From the NCBI RefSeq assembly GCF_002099425.1, contig NW_018343985.1:3877001-3941000 (forward strand): a stretch of 64,000 nucleotides of DNA, written 5' to 3'. This DNA is from Phascolarctos cinereus. Lineage: Eukaryota > Chordata > Mammalia > Diprotodontia > Phascolarctidae. The notes beneath the pieces were generated by a model, which saw only the letters and a program-made list of their open reading frames with translations, was not told where the DNA came from and made no database searches. The position numbers were made by a program, and so were the translations under genes. This document shows, in pieces, positions 56,120 through 64,000 of this stretch. Within the stretch, counting starts at the first letter, position 1. The number at the start of each line of letters is the position of its first letter.

Positions 56120-56384
56120 ATCTCTTCCTAATCTCTCTTCCTAAATCCAATCTGCACATCAGCTTCTCTAATTATGACCCCATAGTCAGGATTGTTGGAC
56201 ATGACTTCATATGATCCTTACCTGTATCTAGATGCTTACCTGGTCTGAAGGTGGAAAGCTAATTATCTAAGCAATCACAGATCCATGCTTTTCTGGACTG
56301 AGTTTTTATTGAAAACCAAATGCAGGCAAATCCAGAGATTTCAAGTGAACACAAGAGAGTAAAGGCTGATAGAAAGAAGCTTCT
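56120..56384. other. Unique stretch, nothing recognised
   Basis: No repeat or coding signal. Confidence 0.4.
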
Positions 56385-56502
56385 CTTTTACTTAGAGTCA
56401 GTTGCACTAACTAGCCTTGTGACTCCTCATCTGTAAAATGGCCACGTTGGACCAAATGACCCCTTAGATTCCTACTAGCCCTTAGTCTATGATCCTGTTT
56501 TC
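56385..56502 (+). mobile_element. MIR fragment
   Basis: 'gtgactcctcatctgtaaaa', tggccacgttggaccaaatg and 'ctagcccttagtctatgatc'. Confidence 0.78.
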
Positions 56503-56504
56503 TG

Positions 56505-56655
56505 TGCTACCAATTATATACATATTATTTCCACCTATAGAATGCAACCTGGTTGAAGGCAGGCACAATTTCATACCTACCTTGGTGTCCCAGAATCAAA
56601 CATAGAGACTAGCACTGAGTATAATGTACTCTGAAAGTCAGTTGATTGATTCAAA
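56505..56655 (+). mobile_element. L2 LINE 3' end
   Basis: 'ctatagaatgcaacctggtt', gaaggcaggcacaatttcat and 'ccttggtgtcccagaatca' follow L2 terminal order, ending gttgattgattc. Confidence 0.75.
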
Positions 56656-56681
56656 AAGAAAAAATCCATAAGATCATAAAT

Positions 56682-56830
56682 ATTTAAAATTTAAAGGTTC
56701 CTCAGCACTCATCTAGTGTTATCCCTTCAACTTACAGATGTTGAAACCGAGGCCTGAAATGGTTTGGCGATTCGTTCTAGGTCAGACATTTGCCCCCAAA
56801 TCCAGTAACTATTGCCACTACACCATTTGC
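56682..56830 (-). mobile_element. MIR fragment, antisense
   Basis: 'cttacagatgttgaaaccga', ggcctgaaatggtttggcga and 'tctaggtcagacatttgcc' are inverted MIR blocks. Confidence 0.7.
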
Positions 56831-56908
56831 TTTCAGAGAAATTAATATTATACTATTGTATTAATAAGCAATTATTAATTTGTGATGCACCCTTTCCCCT
56901 CTAATTTC

Positions 56909-57437
56909 TGTTAAAAACCATCTCCTTAAAAGGTCAGTCAGCCTCTGAAGGGCATGGCTAAGTAATGAGATTATTCCTAGCCCTCAAGGTACAGGCTCAA
57001 TAACTTTGAGCAGGACCCCGCCCAACCAGGAAACCTAATTTCTATTTGAAGTATAAACAGAATCCAGTCTGGGTGAGTCTTTGCCTGGAGCAGAAACCCC
57101 CTGTCCTTGGCCCCCTCCTTTAGAGTTTAGGGCAACTCAGCTCAAGAAGGAGAAAATTATCTAGGAATGTCTGGATGGAAATGGCTTCCCTTTGTCCAGA
57201 TGCCTTGAGGTTGCTGAGTCTCTGGAGCTGAAGACTTGTAGCCGACTTCCTCATTAAATGTCCACCAATCAGGGTTGAGTTTCACTTGTCAGGGAGTTCT
57301 TTTTAAGAAGGGATTTAAGGAATTTCAGGGTCTCTTTTGGGATCTTTGGTTACTGGAGAAACAACCGATTTATTGACAACTAGCCTAATAAATCAATTAT
57401 GAATTATGCAGAAACCATCTCACAGGGTTTTCTTACA
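56909..57437 (+). mobile_element. Solo LTR candidate of an endogenous retrovirus (fossil)
   Basis: The block of about 530 bases begins TGTTAA and ends TTACA, is GC-richer in its middle, and has promoter-like parts in LTR order: a CCAAT-type word near 57266, a TTTAAG word near 57302, and an AATAAA near 57388. No internal retroviral sequence lies next to it. Family unknown; an old solo LTR is the simplest reading. The ends are inferred, and no target duplication is evident. Confidence 0.4.
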
Positions 57438-57547
57438 CTTTAGCCTCAATTTTAGAATGTCACAATGTTGTTGTATTGGATTTGGTCCTGTTGCATGTAA
57501 TTTAAAGAAAGTGAATCATTACCTAGGACTTAGAAATGTTGCGTTGT

Positions 57548-57755
57548 GAAACAGCATAGCCAAGGGAAAAAGGCCCTGAATGTGGAGTTCTGGGACCTGG
57601 GTTAACCTCCCAGTTCTCCTCCATCCTCCCAGCATGTCATTGGGAAGCTCCTTTGACCTTTCAAAGCCTCAGCTCTCTCATCTCTAAAACAAAAGGGTCA
57701 GACTAAATTGTGCTTAAGATTACATCCAGCTCTAAGTATGTGATCCTAAGGATAA
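57548..57755 (+). mobile_element. MIR CORE-SINE
   Basis: 'aaggccctgaatgtggagtt', ctgggacctgggttaacctc, 'tcaaagcctcagctctctca' and tctctaaaacaaaagggtca keep MIR order. Confidence 0.82.
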
Positions 57756-58198
57756 TGCCTCAGAAATGGTTATTAGTCACATAAAAACAAAAAACTAAGG
57801 GTGGCAGAGAGTGGAACCTTCAGCAGCCTTAAATGGGACTTTAATTTCTTTTCTTTTTTTTTTTTGGCATAGATTATCACTGTGATTTCAGCCTTGGGCT
57901 CCTTAGTTAATTTGTAGAGTATCATAAATTGAAGAAGATACATAATCACAGACTGTCAAAGTTAGACACAGCCTGATGGGACCAAAGACTATAACATGCA
58001 CCAGGAGATCAATTAGTCAATCAGAAATAATTCTTAAACACCGATGGCTTTCAAAGCTTCCTGCTTCTCAATGGGGAGCAGACAGCCATCTCGTGAGGTT
58101 GTAATAGAGGTAACTTTTGCTTTCCACCTTGAGAAGTCTCTGAGTTTAATTTGGGTTAGTGTCTCTGTCCCACACACCAGCTCCCTCATTTGCCTCTC
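57756..58198. other. Unique stretch, nothing recognised
   Basis: No repeat or coding signal. Confidence 0.4.
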
Positions 58199-58199
58199 C

Positions 58200-58500
58200 T
58201 CTCTGGTGGGCAGAACAATGAATTCCTTCCCAAACTTTCTTTCCTAGAGGCCTCAGAACTTTCTAAAAAGCTCTTCATTTTCCACTCCTTGCTCTGCTTG
58301 GTTTCAACTCCATAAACATCCTGGCCCTACATAAGGTTCCCCTGTGCCCTAACTTTCAGCTTTCTTCTGTGTATTTTCTCCCATTAGATGGTAAGCTTCT
58401 AGAGAGCAGGGAATGCCTTCCCTTTACTTATTAGTCTGCCTAGTGCTTAGCTCAGTGCCTAGCCCATAGAAGATACGATAAATATTTATTGAATTGAACT
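58200..58500 (+). mobile_element. L2 LINE 3' end
   Basis: 'ttagatggtaagcttctaga', gagcagggaatgccttccct, 'gtgcttagctcagtgcctag' and cataaatattta-type end with attgaattgaact. Confidence 0.9.
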
Positions 58501-58970
58501 AGCGTGGGTTCATGGAAGGCTTAGCAGAAGTAATCTGCCAAAGATAAGTAAGAGAGGGAACCATTCATTAATTTAGAGTCTAGAAACACGTTGGCGAGTT
58601 TCTTCTACAATTGTGATCAAAACAAATTTTTTGGCCCTAGGGAGGGAATGGGGGGGGGGTGAAGTGTTTTGTTCTATGGCAAATCTACCTCTTTTTATGT
58701 TATGTCAAAGTGTATTTTTAGCAAGTGAGAGGAATTAGCCCTGCTAAGGTGAACTTATGCCCCCCCCAAATCAGAATCACAATAAAGAGAAAGGGGATGA
58801 TTTATCATGTTTCTTTCTCATCTTTTATTATTTCTGATATCCTCAAGGATACCAGTGTCACTGAGATCTGAGACCCTTCTACCCCCTGACGTCAGATGCT
58901 CTCATTAGATACTTTTGCATCCAATTTCTCCCCTGCTGACTCTTGGGTTATTGATGAGAAGCCATTAGTA
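58501..58970. other. Unique stretch, nothing recognised
   Basis: A run of nine G residues lies near 58651 and c7 near 58760. No named repeat. Confidence 0.4.
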
Positions 58971-58975
58971 ACTCA

Positions 58976-59245
58976 TTGCCCGCAGACCCTGGCACAGTGG
59001 AGACTAAGTTGTACTCCAGCATGGCGTTTGACCGCCCCACAGTGAGCTGTGCCCGCTGGGCACCACAGCAGCCCATGGGACTCCATGACCTGGCAGCTCC
59101 TAATGGTGGCATTGCCACTGTGCCAGCCATTGCTCCATGGATACTAATCATCCCCTTGAGTCAGTTTGACTTTGCAGCTGAGCTCATCTGCCACAGAAAA
59201 CAGAAAGCCAGCAACAGGACAACCCTTGGTCAAATCAATTATTGA
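58976..59245 (+). other. 89-codon coding-like frame, unidentified
   Basis: The frame contains TVETKLYSSMAFDRPTVSCA, ARWAPQQPMGLHDLAAPNGG and FDFAAELICHRKQKASNRTT, ending INY and a stop at 59243-59245. The first in-frame ATG is the Met of SSMAF at about 59021. Composition is GC-richer than its flanks with CpGs, and the residue mix looks like a real protein and not like repeat. Upstream, accctggcac is preceded by attgcccgcag, a possible acceptor, so it may be a terminal exon. It may equally be a piece of a processed copy. I do not recognise the family. Confidence 0.3.
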
Positions 59246-59693
59246 AACTTTGGAATGATTGAGACTGATGGTGGAGTAGAGTTCTCGCTTGACAGCATTT
59301 TCTAAACAGACACACACACAACCATGAATGTTAAGTTGTGAGTCACAGCAATTACTATCCTAATTCATTCTGACAAGGGACTGATTCAAAGATAAAAAGA
59401 TACAATAAAAGCAAAATTAATAGGATATTTAAATATTTAGGTGATGCAGGCAAGTCCAAGGAGCCGTTCTGCTTCCAGAACTTGGATTATTTGGTTTAAG
59501 GGATGCCAGTAGGTAGAAGAATGTTAGGAATTTAAAATTTCCCTTTATCATGACACTCTAGGGTTAAAGAGAATGAGCTCTATTTTGCAAGCTGCCAAAA
59601 GTTGTACCATAGGTGAGTATTGCTGCTAAGGTCATGAAATAGATGCTTAATTTCATAATTAAATACAGGGGGAAATTTTGAATAATGGAGTGT
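59246..59693. other. Unique stretch after the coding-like frame
   Basis: No repeat is recognised. If the frame is a terminal exon or retrocopy, this could include its 3' UTR. Confidence 0.3.
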
Positions 59694-59695
59694 CA

Positions 59696-59872
59696 TAAGA
59701 ACAAAGGATTTAGAGCTGGAGGTTGCCATATAGGTCACTGAGTCCCCAAACCCATTTTGCAGATAAGAAAATTGAGGTTCTGGGAAGAGAAGTAACTGTC
59801 CCAAAGTCACATCGTGAGCTAAGATCAGATTTGAATGCAGGACTCCAAATCCATGTTTCCATCAACTTTATT
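59696..59872 (-). mobile_element. MIR CORE-SINE, antisense
   Basis: 'aaggatttagagctggaggt', 'cattttgcagataagaaaat', tgaggttctgggaagagaag and 'gatttgaatgcaggactcc'. Confidence 0.85.
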
Positions 59873-60378
59873 CTACCCTGGCTAACAAGCTTAGGTTAAT
59901 TTCCTGCTTCTATAATGGTCTTGAGTAAATAATTTGAAATGAGCTATGGGGTTTGAAAGTTGAGGATCCAATATTTGGGCTAAGAGGAGACTGAAAATAT
60001 TCTTGATAAAGAAATAGCAACTTACTGAGATCAAATATCATTATTCAACTTGCTTTCAGAGAAAGGGAAAAACCTGAATGATCAACTGTAATCATGATTT
60101 CTATTGAGTTCATCCACTCATAAATTGTCAAAAAAAGATAGGTTATATGATGCTTTCAACTTTTATTAAGCTGTAGGGTAACAGACCTCAAAAGCATAAT
60201 TAGAATCTCAATTTGATTTCTATCAGACCATTGAGGAGTACTGTAAGTAAATGGACTCCTTTCTTTGGGAGAAGAATGTGATATTGATGATCCTTCTTTA
60301 ATATCTGTTCACTTTCCAATGCCAATTCATCTCTCTCTTCTTTAGCTACTAAGGAGAAAAATGAATCAAAAAAAGCTG
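59873..60378. other. Unique AT-rich stretch
   Basis: No repeat or coding signal. It may include more of the old L1 that begins near 60380. Confidence 0.35.
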
Positions 60379-60379
60379 A

Positions 60380-60705
60380 GGCACTGACCATGATTGACAG
60401 TATAATCAACATCTTACATTCTTTCTCTACCACTTTTTTATTCACAGAGGAGAAGAGCATTACATCAATAGTCCTTTGGACTGAAGATTGGTCATTGATT
60501 AGAATTCTGATGTTCTATGTTTCTCTGATGGAGAAATCATATTCTATTATATTCATTCACATGCTACAACTGATTTAGCCATTCCCCTAAATCAATGGTT
60601 AACCCTCCCTTCCTCTGTGGTCTCTTTTGTTGGTGTTATTTTTGCTAAAAAAAAAAAAATGAATATTTTGGTGTATAGGAGACCCTTCTTTGTGATATTA
60701 AAATG
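60380..60705 (-). mobile_element. L1 LINE 3' fragment, antisense, very old
   Basis: 'tattatattcattcacatgc', actgatttagccattcccct and 'aaaatgaatattttggtgta' correspond to the antisense L1 3' region (compare gttcagccattctccaact at 34187). Confidence 0.55.
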
Positions 60706-60714
60706 TCGGTCAAC

Positions 60715-60882
60715 AGTTAATCAAGAAACATTTATTAAGTTAGCTATTATATGCCAGGTTCTGGGGATACGGATTAAAAAAAAAAAAAGGATGAAACAAT
60801 TCCTCCTGTCAAGGCGCTGACATTCTAACATATCCTTATAAAGGAACATACAGAATAAATAGAGAGAAACTGTTTCAAAATA
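60715..60882 (-). mobile_element. L2 LINE fragment, antisense
   Basis: 'caagaaacatttattaagtt', 'atatgccaggttctggggat', 'tcaaggcgctgacattctaa' are inverted L2 end blocks. Confidence 0.75.
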
Positions 60883-61738
60883 AGGGGGATAAACCCTTAA
60901 GAACAGGATTTATACCGATATTGTCTACTAAATTTGAAAAGTTCGAGGCCAGATTTCAATGGAAATCTATATTGAGGCTCCATGATTATCTCACCAACTT
61001 GAAGTAATTGCCTTTGTTTCATAAGAGCATTTTTTGATTGGTTCAAACAATCAGAACCCAAAGGGAACAGAGCCTGTACATCTCCTTAAATTAATCAGAA
61101 CCATTATGTGTAAATATTGGATCATGCCTTACGAAAACTCTATAAAAGGTTCTTTCAGAACCAGGTGGAGAGATTCTGAAGGTCTGGATTCAAGAGGTTG
61201 AGCAAGCATGATACTTACACACACTTCTGAGAAGCAAAGAGAGGCCTGGGCTCTGGCAGATAAGGGAAATATTGAGTGTTATCAGATGTTTAGCTCTTTC
61301 AAAGCAGAAGAGAAGCTGAGGGAAATTGCATGAAAAGGTTTGCTGTCTCCCTGACATCTTTTCCCAATGGCTGTCTATCCATAAACACTATAAATAATCT
61401 TCTGTATTATTATCCAAAAGTTTCTAGTAAATGGAATTTTGCCTCAACTATAAAGAGTATATGGGTATATAGATATGAAAGTAGACATAGATACAGACAT
61501 AAATATAAACATATAGATATAGATATAAAGTAAGTATGATATAGATAGAAAAGTAAAATTAAGCAGAGAGTCCACCTTTGCCTAGTTGTTAGAAATTCTC
61601 TTAACTGGGAACTCAGAATATTTCTAACTCAAAAATTTTCAATTAAAATAACTCCTCAAAAATGAATAGGAGGACACCATGTGGATCTTAGGGATTGTTA
61701 TATTTTTGCTAATCTTTAAATGAACTTAATTATTTTAA
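60883..61738. other. Unique stretch with a tatagata tract
   Basis: An imperfect gatata/gacata run is at 61455-61555. No repeat family otherwise. Confidence 0.45.
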
Positions 61739-61739
61739 C

Positions 61740-62045
61740 AGGGAGCTAGGTGGCACAGCAGATAGAACAGTGGACCTGAAGTCAGGAAGACGAGTTCAAA
61801 TCCAGCCTCAAATACTTACTAGCTATAGGGCCTTGGGAAAGTCACTTGACCTTTTTCTCAATCTGATTCAATTTCCTCACCTACAAAACAGGAAGTACTT
61901 ATAGCACTCACCTCCCAGGATTTTTTAAATATAAAATGATATAATCTTTGTAATGTATGATTTGTAATATAATAAATGATTTTCTATGTAGTGAAATGCT
62001 TTGTAAACCTTAAACTTAACTAGTTATTATTATTGTTATTATTAT
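61740..62045 (+). mobile_element. CORE-SINE (THER1-like)
   Basis: gggagctaggtggcacagca head, 'ggacctgaagtcaggaagac', cttactagctatagggcctt, 'actcacctcccaggatttt' and a tail with 'tgctttgtaaaccttaaac' ending in ttattattattg. Confidence 0.94.
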
Positions 62046-63482
62046 GAATACTATAAAAGCAAACAATACTGGCTTTGGGGAAGAAAGAATTGCCTTTCTT
62101 TTCCTGAACATGCCTTCACCATGATGGACAAATATTGTTGTACCCTCTCCCCCTCCCTAAGTTGTTCTTGCTAGAAGAATCACTGAGACTCCAAAGGCAT
62201 TGCTGCTGGGCACTGGTCATTCACTCCTTCACCTGGTATTTCCCACCTCCCCAAAACTACTGCTGCTGAGAATATATTAAGCTTTCACATATTGTAAACT
62301 CCACTTTCTGTCTGATTCATGTGCTCTCCTGGGGCTCCCCATGGTATCTCTTATCCTCCAAAAGAAATTTAATACTTTGAATTACTGACCTCATCATCCC
62401 CAAATGACGTGTGATTGTTTTGAAAGCTGGCAGGAGAAAACCCCATGAAACAACAACAGCAATTGTAAATGTCTTTCAAATGCACAGTCTCCTCAATTTC
62501 ACTATGGTTGAATTTCAAGCTCCAGGACCCCAAAGTCAATTTTAAACAACTGAAGAGGAAAAAGAAATCACAAAAAGAAAAATCTGAGGCTTTTAGCTTC
62601 ATGTGGCTTTTGTCTCCTGGGTTTTGTTGTTTTTCTGACATTCACAAATTCTCACTCAATGAAGAAGAGAAAAAAAAATGCCCCCCAATGGCTGGGATTT
62701 GCTTCTTATTTGCTTCTTTTTAAAAAGTAGTCACTGGGACATTGTTAATCCACATGGCAGCTCCTGAGGAACAGCCTGGCTTTTGAGATATTTTTATATG
62801 ATTATGATAGCATATTCAATTTTACTCTATTTGCAGTAACTAAATTGATAGGAAAAAGAAACATCTTCTGAGGAGATACTTTCCCTCAAAATCATGTCTG
62901 TCAAATTCCTCAGATTAACAGAATACATCAGTCTGTACTGTGAACAGGAAGCAGGCTGAGGAAGGCATCAGTGAGGATGATTAAGTTAAAAACCAACTGC
63001 TGACCTCTCTCCCCACCCTACCCCACCCCTAACACAAACATATACACACCTTCTGGGTACAAAGTGCTAACAAGTAATGGTTGGTTACATCTTCTATCTA
63101 AACATAAAAACAAACAAAAGCGTTTTACTGGAGCAAATTCAATGCATTATTCAGCTATGATGAGCTGAACATATACAGCCCTGTCGAACAGGCATCAACA
63201 CATGGCATTCAGCAGGCAGTGGCTCACGTCACTCCGAGTTTCTCCAAAGGACTCCCCACCTGCCTTGAACTGACAAAGCAGAGCTCAAGTCATCATAATA
63301 ACAACACACACTGCTAAAGCACGTCAAGGTTTTAATGGGCTTTTTTACCAACAAACCGTGCCTGCCAGGTAGGTGGCCTGAAGCCTTATTATCTCTTTTT
63401 GAGAAGGGGAAATTGGAGGTGAGTGAAGGGCAAGGACTTTTTAACAGTCATGCAATCAGGCAACAGATGAGCACTTTCTTTG
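62046..63482. other. Unique stretch, candidate conserved noncoding DNA at 62390-63000
   Basis: No repeat is recognised. 62390-63000 has balanced composition with runs such as aatgtctttcaaatgcacag and ttgcagtaactaaattgata, and looks single-copy. Function is not readable. Confidence 0.35.
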
Positions 63483-63484
63483 GC

Positions 63485-63825
63485 TGTCACCCATGCCTGC
63501 AACCTCTCCCTCCTCCTCTCTGACTGCTGACTTCCCTGGCTTTCCCTAACTCCCGACTAAAAGCCTACCTGCTGCAGGAAGACTTTCCAAACCCTGCTTA
63601 ATTCCTGTGCCTTCTCCCTGTTAATCGTTTCCAATTTGTCCCGTATACAGCTTGATTTCTATATTTTTGATTGTATATTGTCTTCCCCTTAGACTGTGAG
63701 CTCCTTGAGGGCAGGGACTGCCTTTTGCCTCTTTTTACACCCCCCAGTGCTTAGCACAGTGCCTGACATATAGTAGGCACTCAGTAAATGTTTACTGATG
63801 GATTGAGCATCTATTAAGTGCTTGC
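63485..63825 (+). mobile_element. L2 LINE 3' end
   Basis: 'ctgacttccctggctttccc', aaagcctacctgctgcagga, 'cttagactgtgagctcctt', gagggcagggactgcctttt, 'gtgcttagcacagtgcctg' and taggcactcagtaaatgttt are close to the L2 consensus, a well-preserved copy. Confidence 0.95.
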
Positions 63826-64000
63826 TATCTCCTAGGCATTGGGCCTAATAAACTCTGGGACTGCAAAATCAAAAATGAATCAGTCTCTGCTATTGGGGAG
63901 CTAACTATCCAGCCAAGAGAGGTGGATGCAAGTAGGCTTATACAACACAGATACAACTTGATTTAGGAGAGGAGCACTGCCAGCTGAGAGTACCTTCAAA
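63826..64000 (-). mobile_element. L2 LINE fragment, antisense, runs off the window
   Basis: 'agtgcttgctatctcctagg', cattgggcctaataaactct and 'tattggggagctaactatcc' are the inverted L2 end. It faces the plus-strand L2 end to end. Confidence 0.78.

Overview
The window looks like nuclear DNA from a marsupial: AT-rich, intron- or intergenic-like, and crowded with marsupial-type interspersed repeats. The signs are tRNA-headed Mar1-type SINEs with the RTE-like middle part, CORE-SINEs (MIR/THER1-like) in both orientations, L2 copies long enough to keep reverse-transcriptase sequence, L1 copies with the marsupial-style 3' end (a short tail close to gaatgttgaaaactaaaaata), and an ORF1-only, HAL1-like L1 relative. 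The species cannot be fixed from the sequence. There is no operon structure, no bacterial signal and no CRISPR array, and almost every long open frame is repeat-derived or lies in a microsatellite.

One frame is clearly a host gene copy. At 10983-11699 on the minus strand lies an intronless copy of TMBIM6 (Bax inhibitor 1), open over the whole length of the family but with TTG where the ATG should be. It is a retrocopy whose 3' UTR seems to continue to about 10860. Three other stretches look coding-like but are not identified: an exon-like block with good splice sites at 51179-51257, an 89-codon frame at 58976-59245, and a decayed minus-strand remnant at about 46362-47160 split by a Mar1 SINE with a perfect 13-bp target duplication.

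Layout. 1-1797: 3' part of a plus-strand L1. 1.8-8 kb: mixed unique DNA with L2 and MIR. 8.1-10.2 kb: three large dinucleotide or alternating tracts. 10.8-11.7 kb: TMBIM6 retrocopy. 12.2-14.6 kb: L2 pieces around a palindromic hAT-like MITE. 15.6 kb: polypurine tract. 17.1-19.4 kb: minus-strand L1 ORF2 with a nested SINE. 20.3-27.3 kb: SINE cluster and AT-rich unique DNA. 27.4-30.3 kb: L2 cluster with two nested MIRs. 30.7-33.5 kb: microsatellites and MIRs. 33.6-40.6 kb: three L1 3' ends, a long antisense L2 and a MITE. 40.6-47.6 kb: mostly unique DNA with old MIRs. 47.8-48.9 kb: compact retroelement with an L1-like head. 49-52 kb: unique DNA. 52.1-55.1 kb: HAL1-like element. 55.2-60.9 kb: microsatellites, SINEs, a solo-LTR candidate, L2 and L1 fragments. 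61-64 kb: unique DNA ending in an inverted pair of L2 copies.

No multi-gene system is visible. The observations most worth following are the open TMBIM6 retrocopy, the nearly complete ORF2-less L1 relative, the exon-like block at 51.2 kb, and several unique AT-rich blocks that could be conserved regulatory DNA. Family names were assigned by recognising consensus-like sequence by eye, so repeat boundaries are approximate, usually within 10-50 bases.
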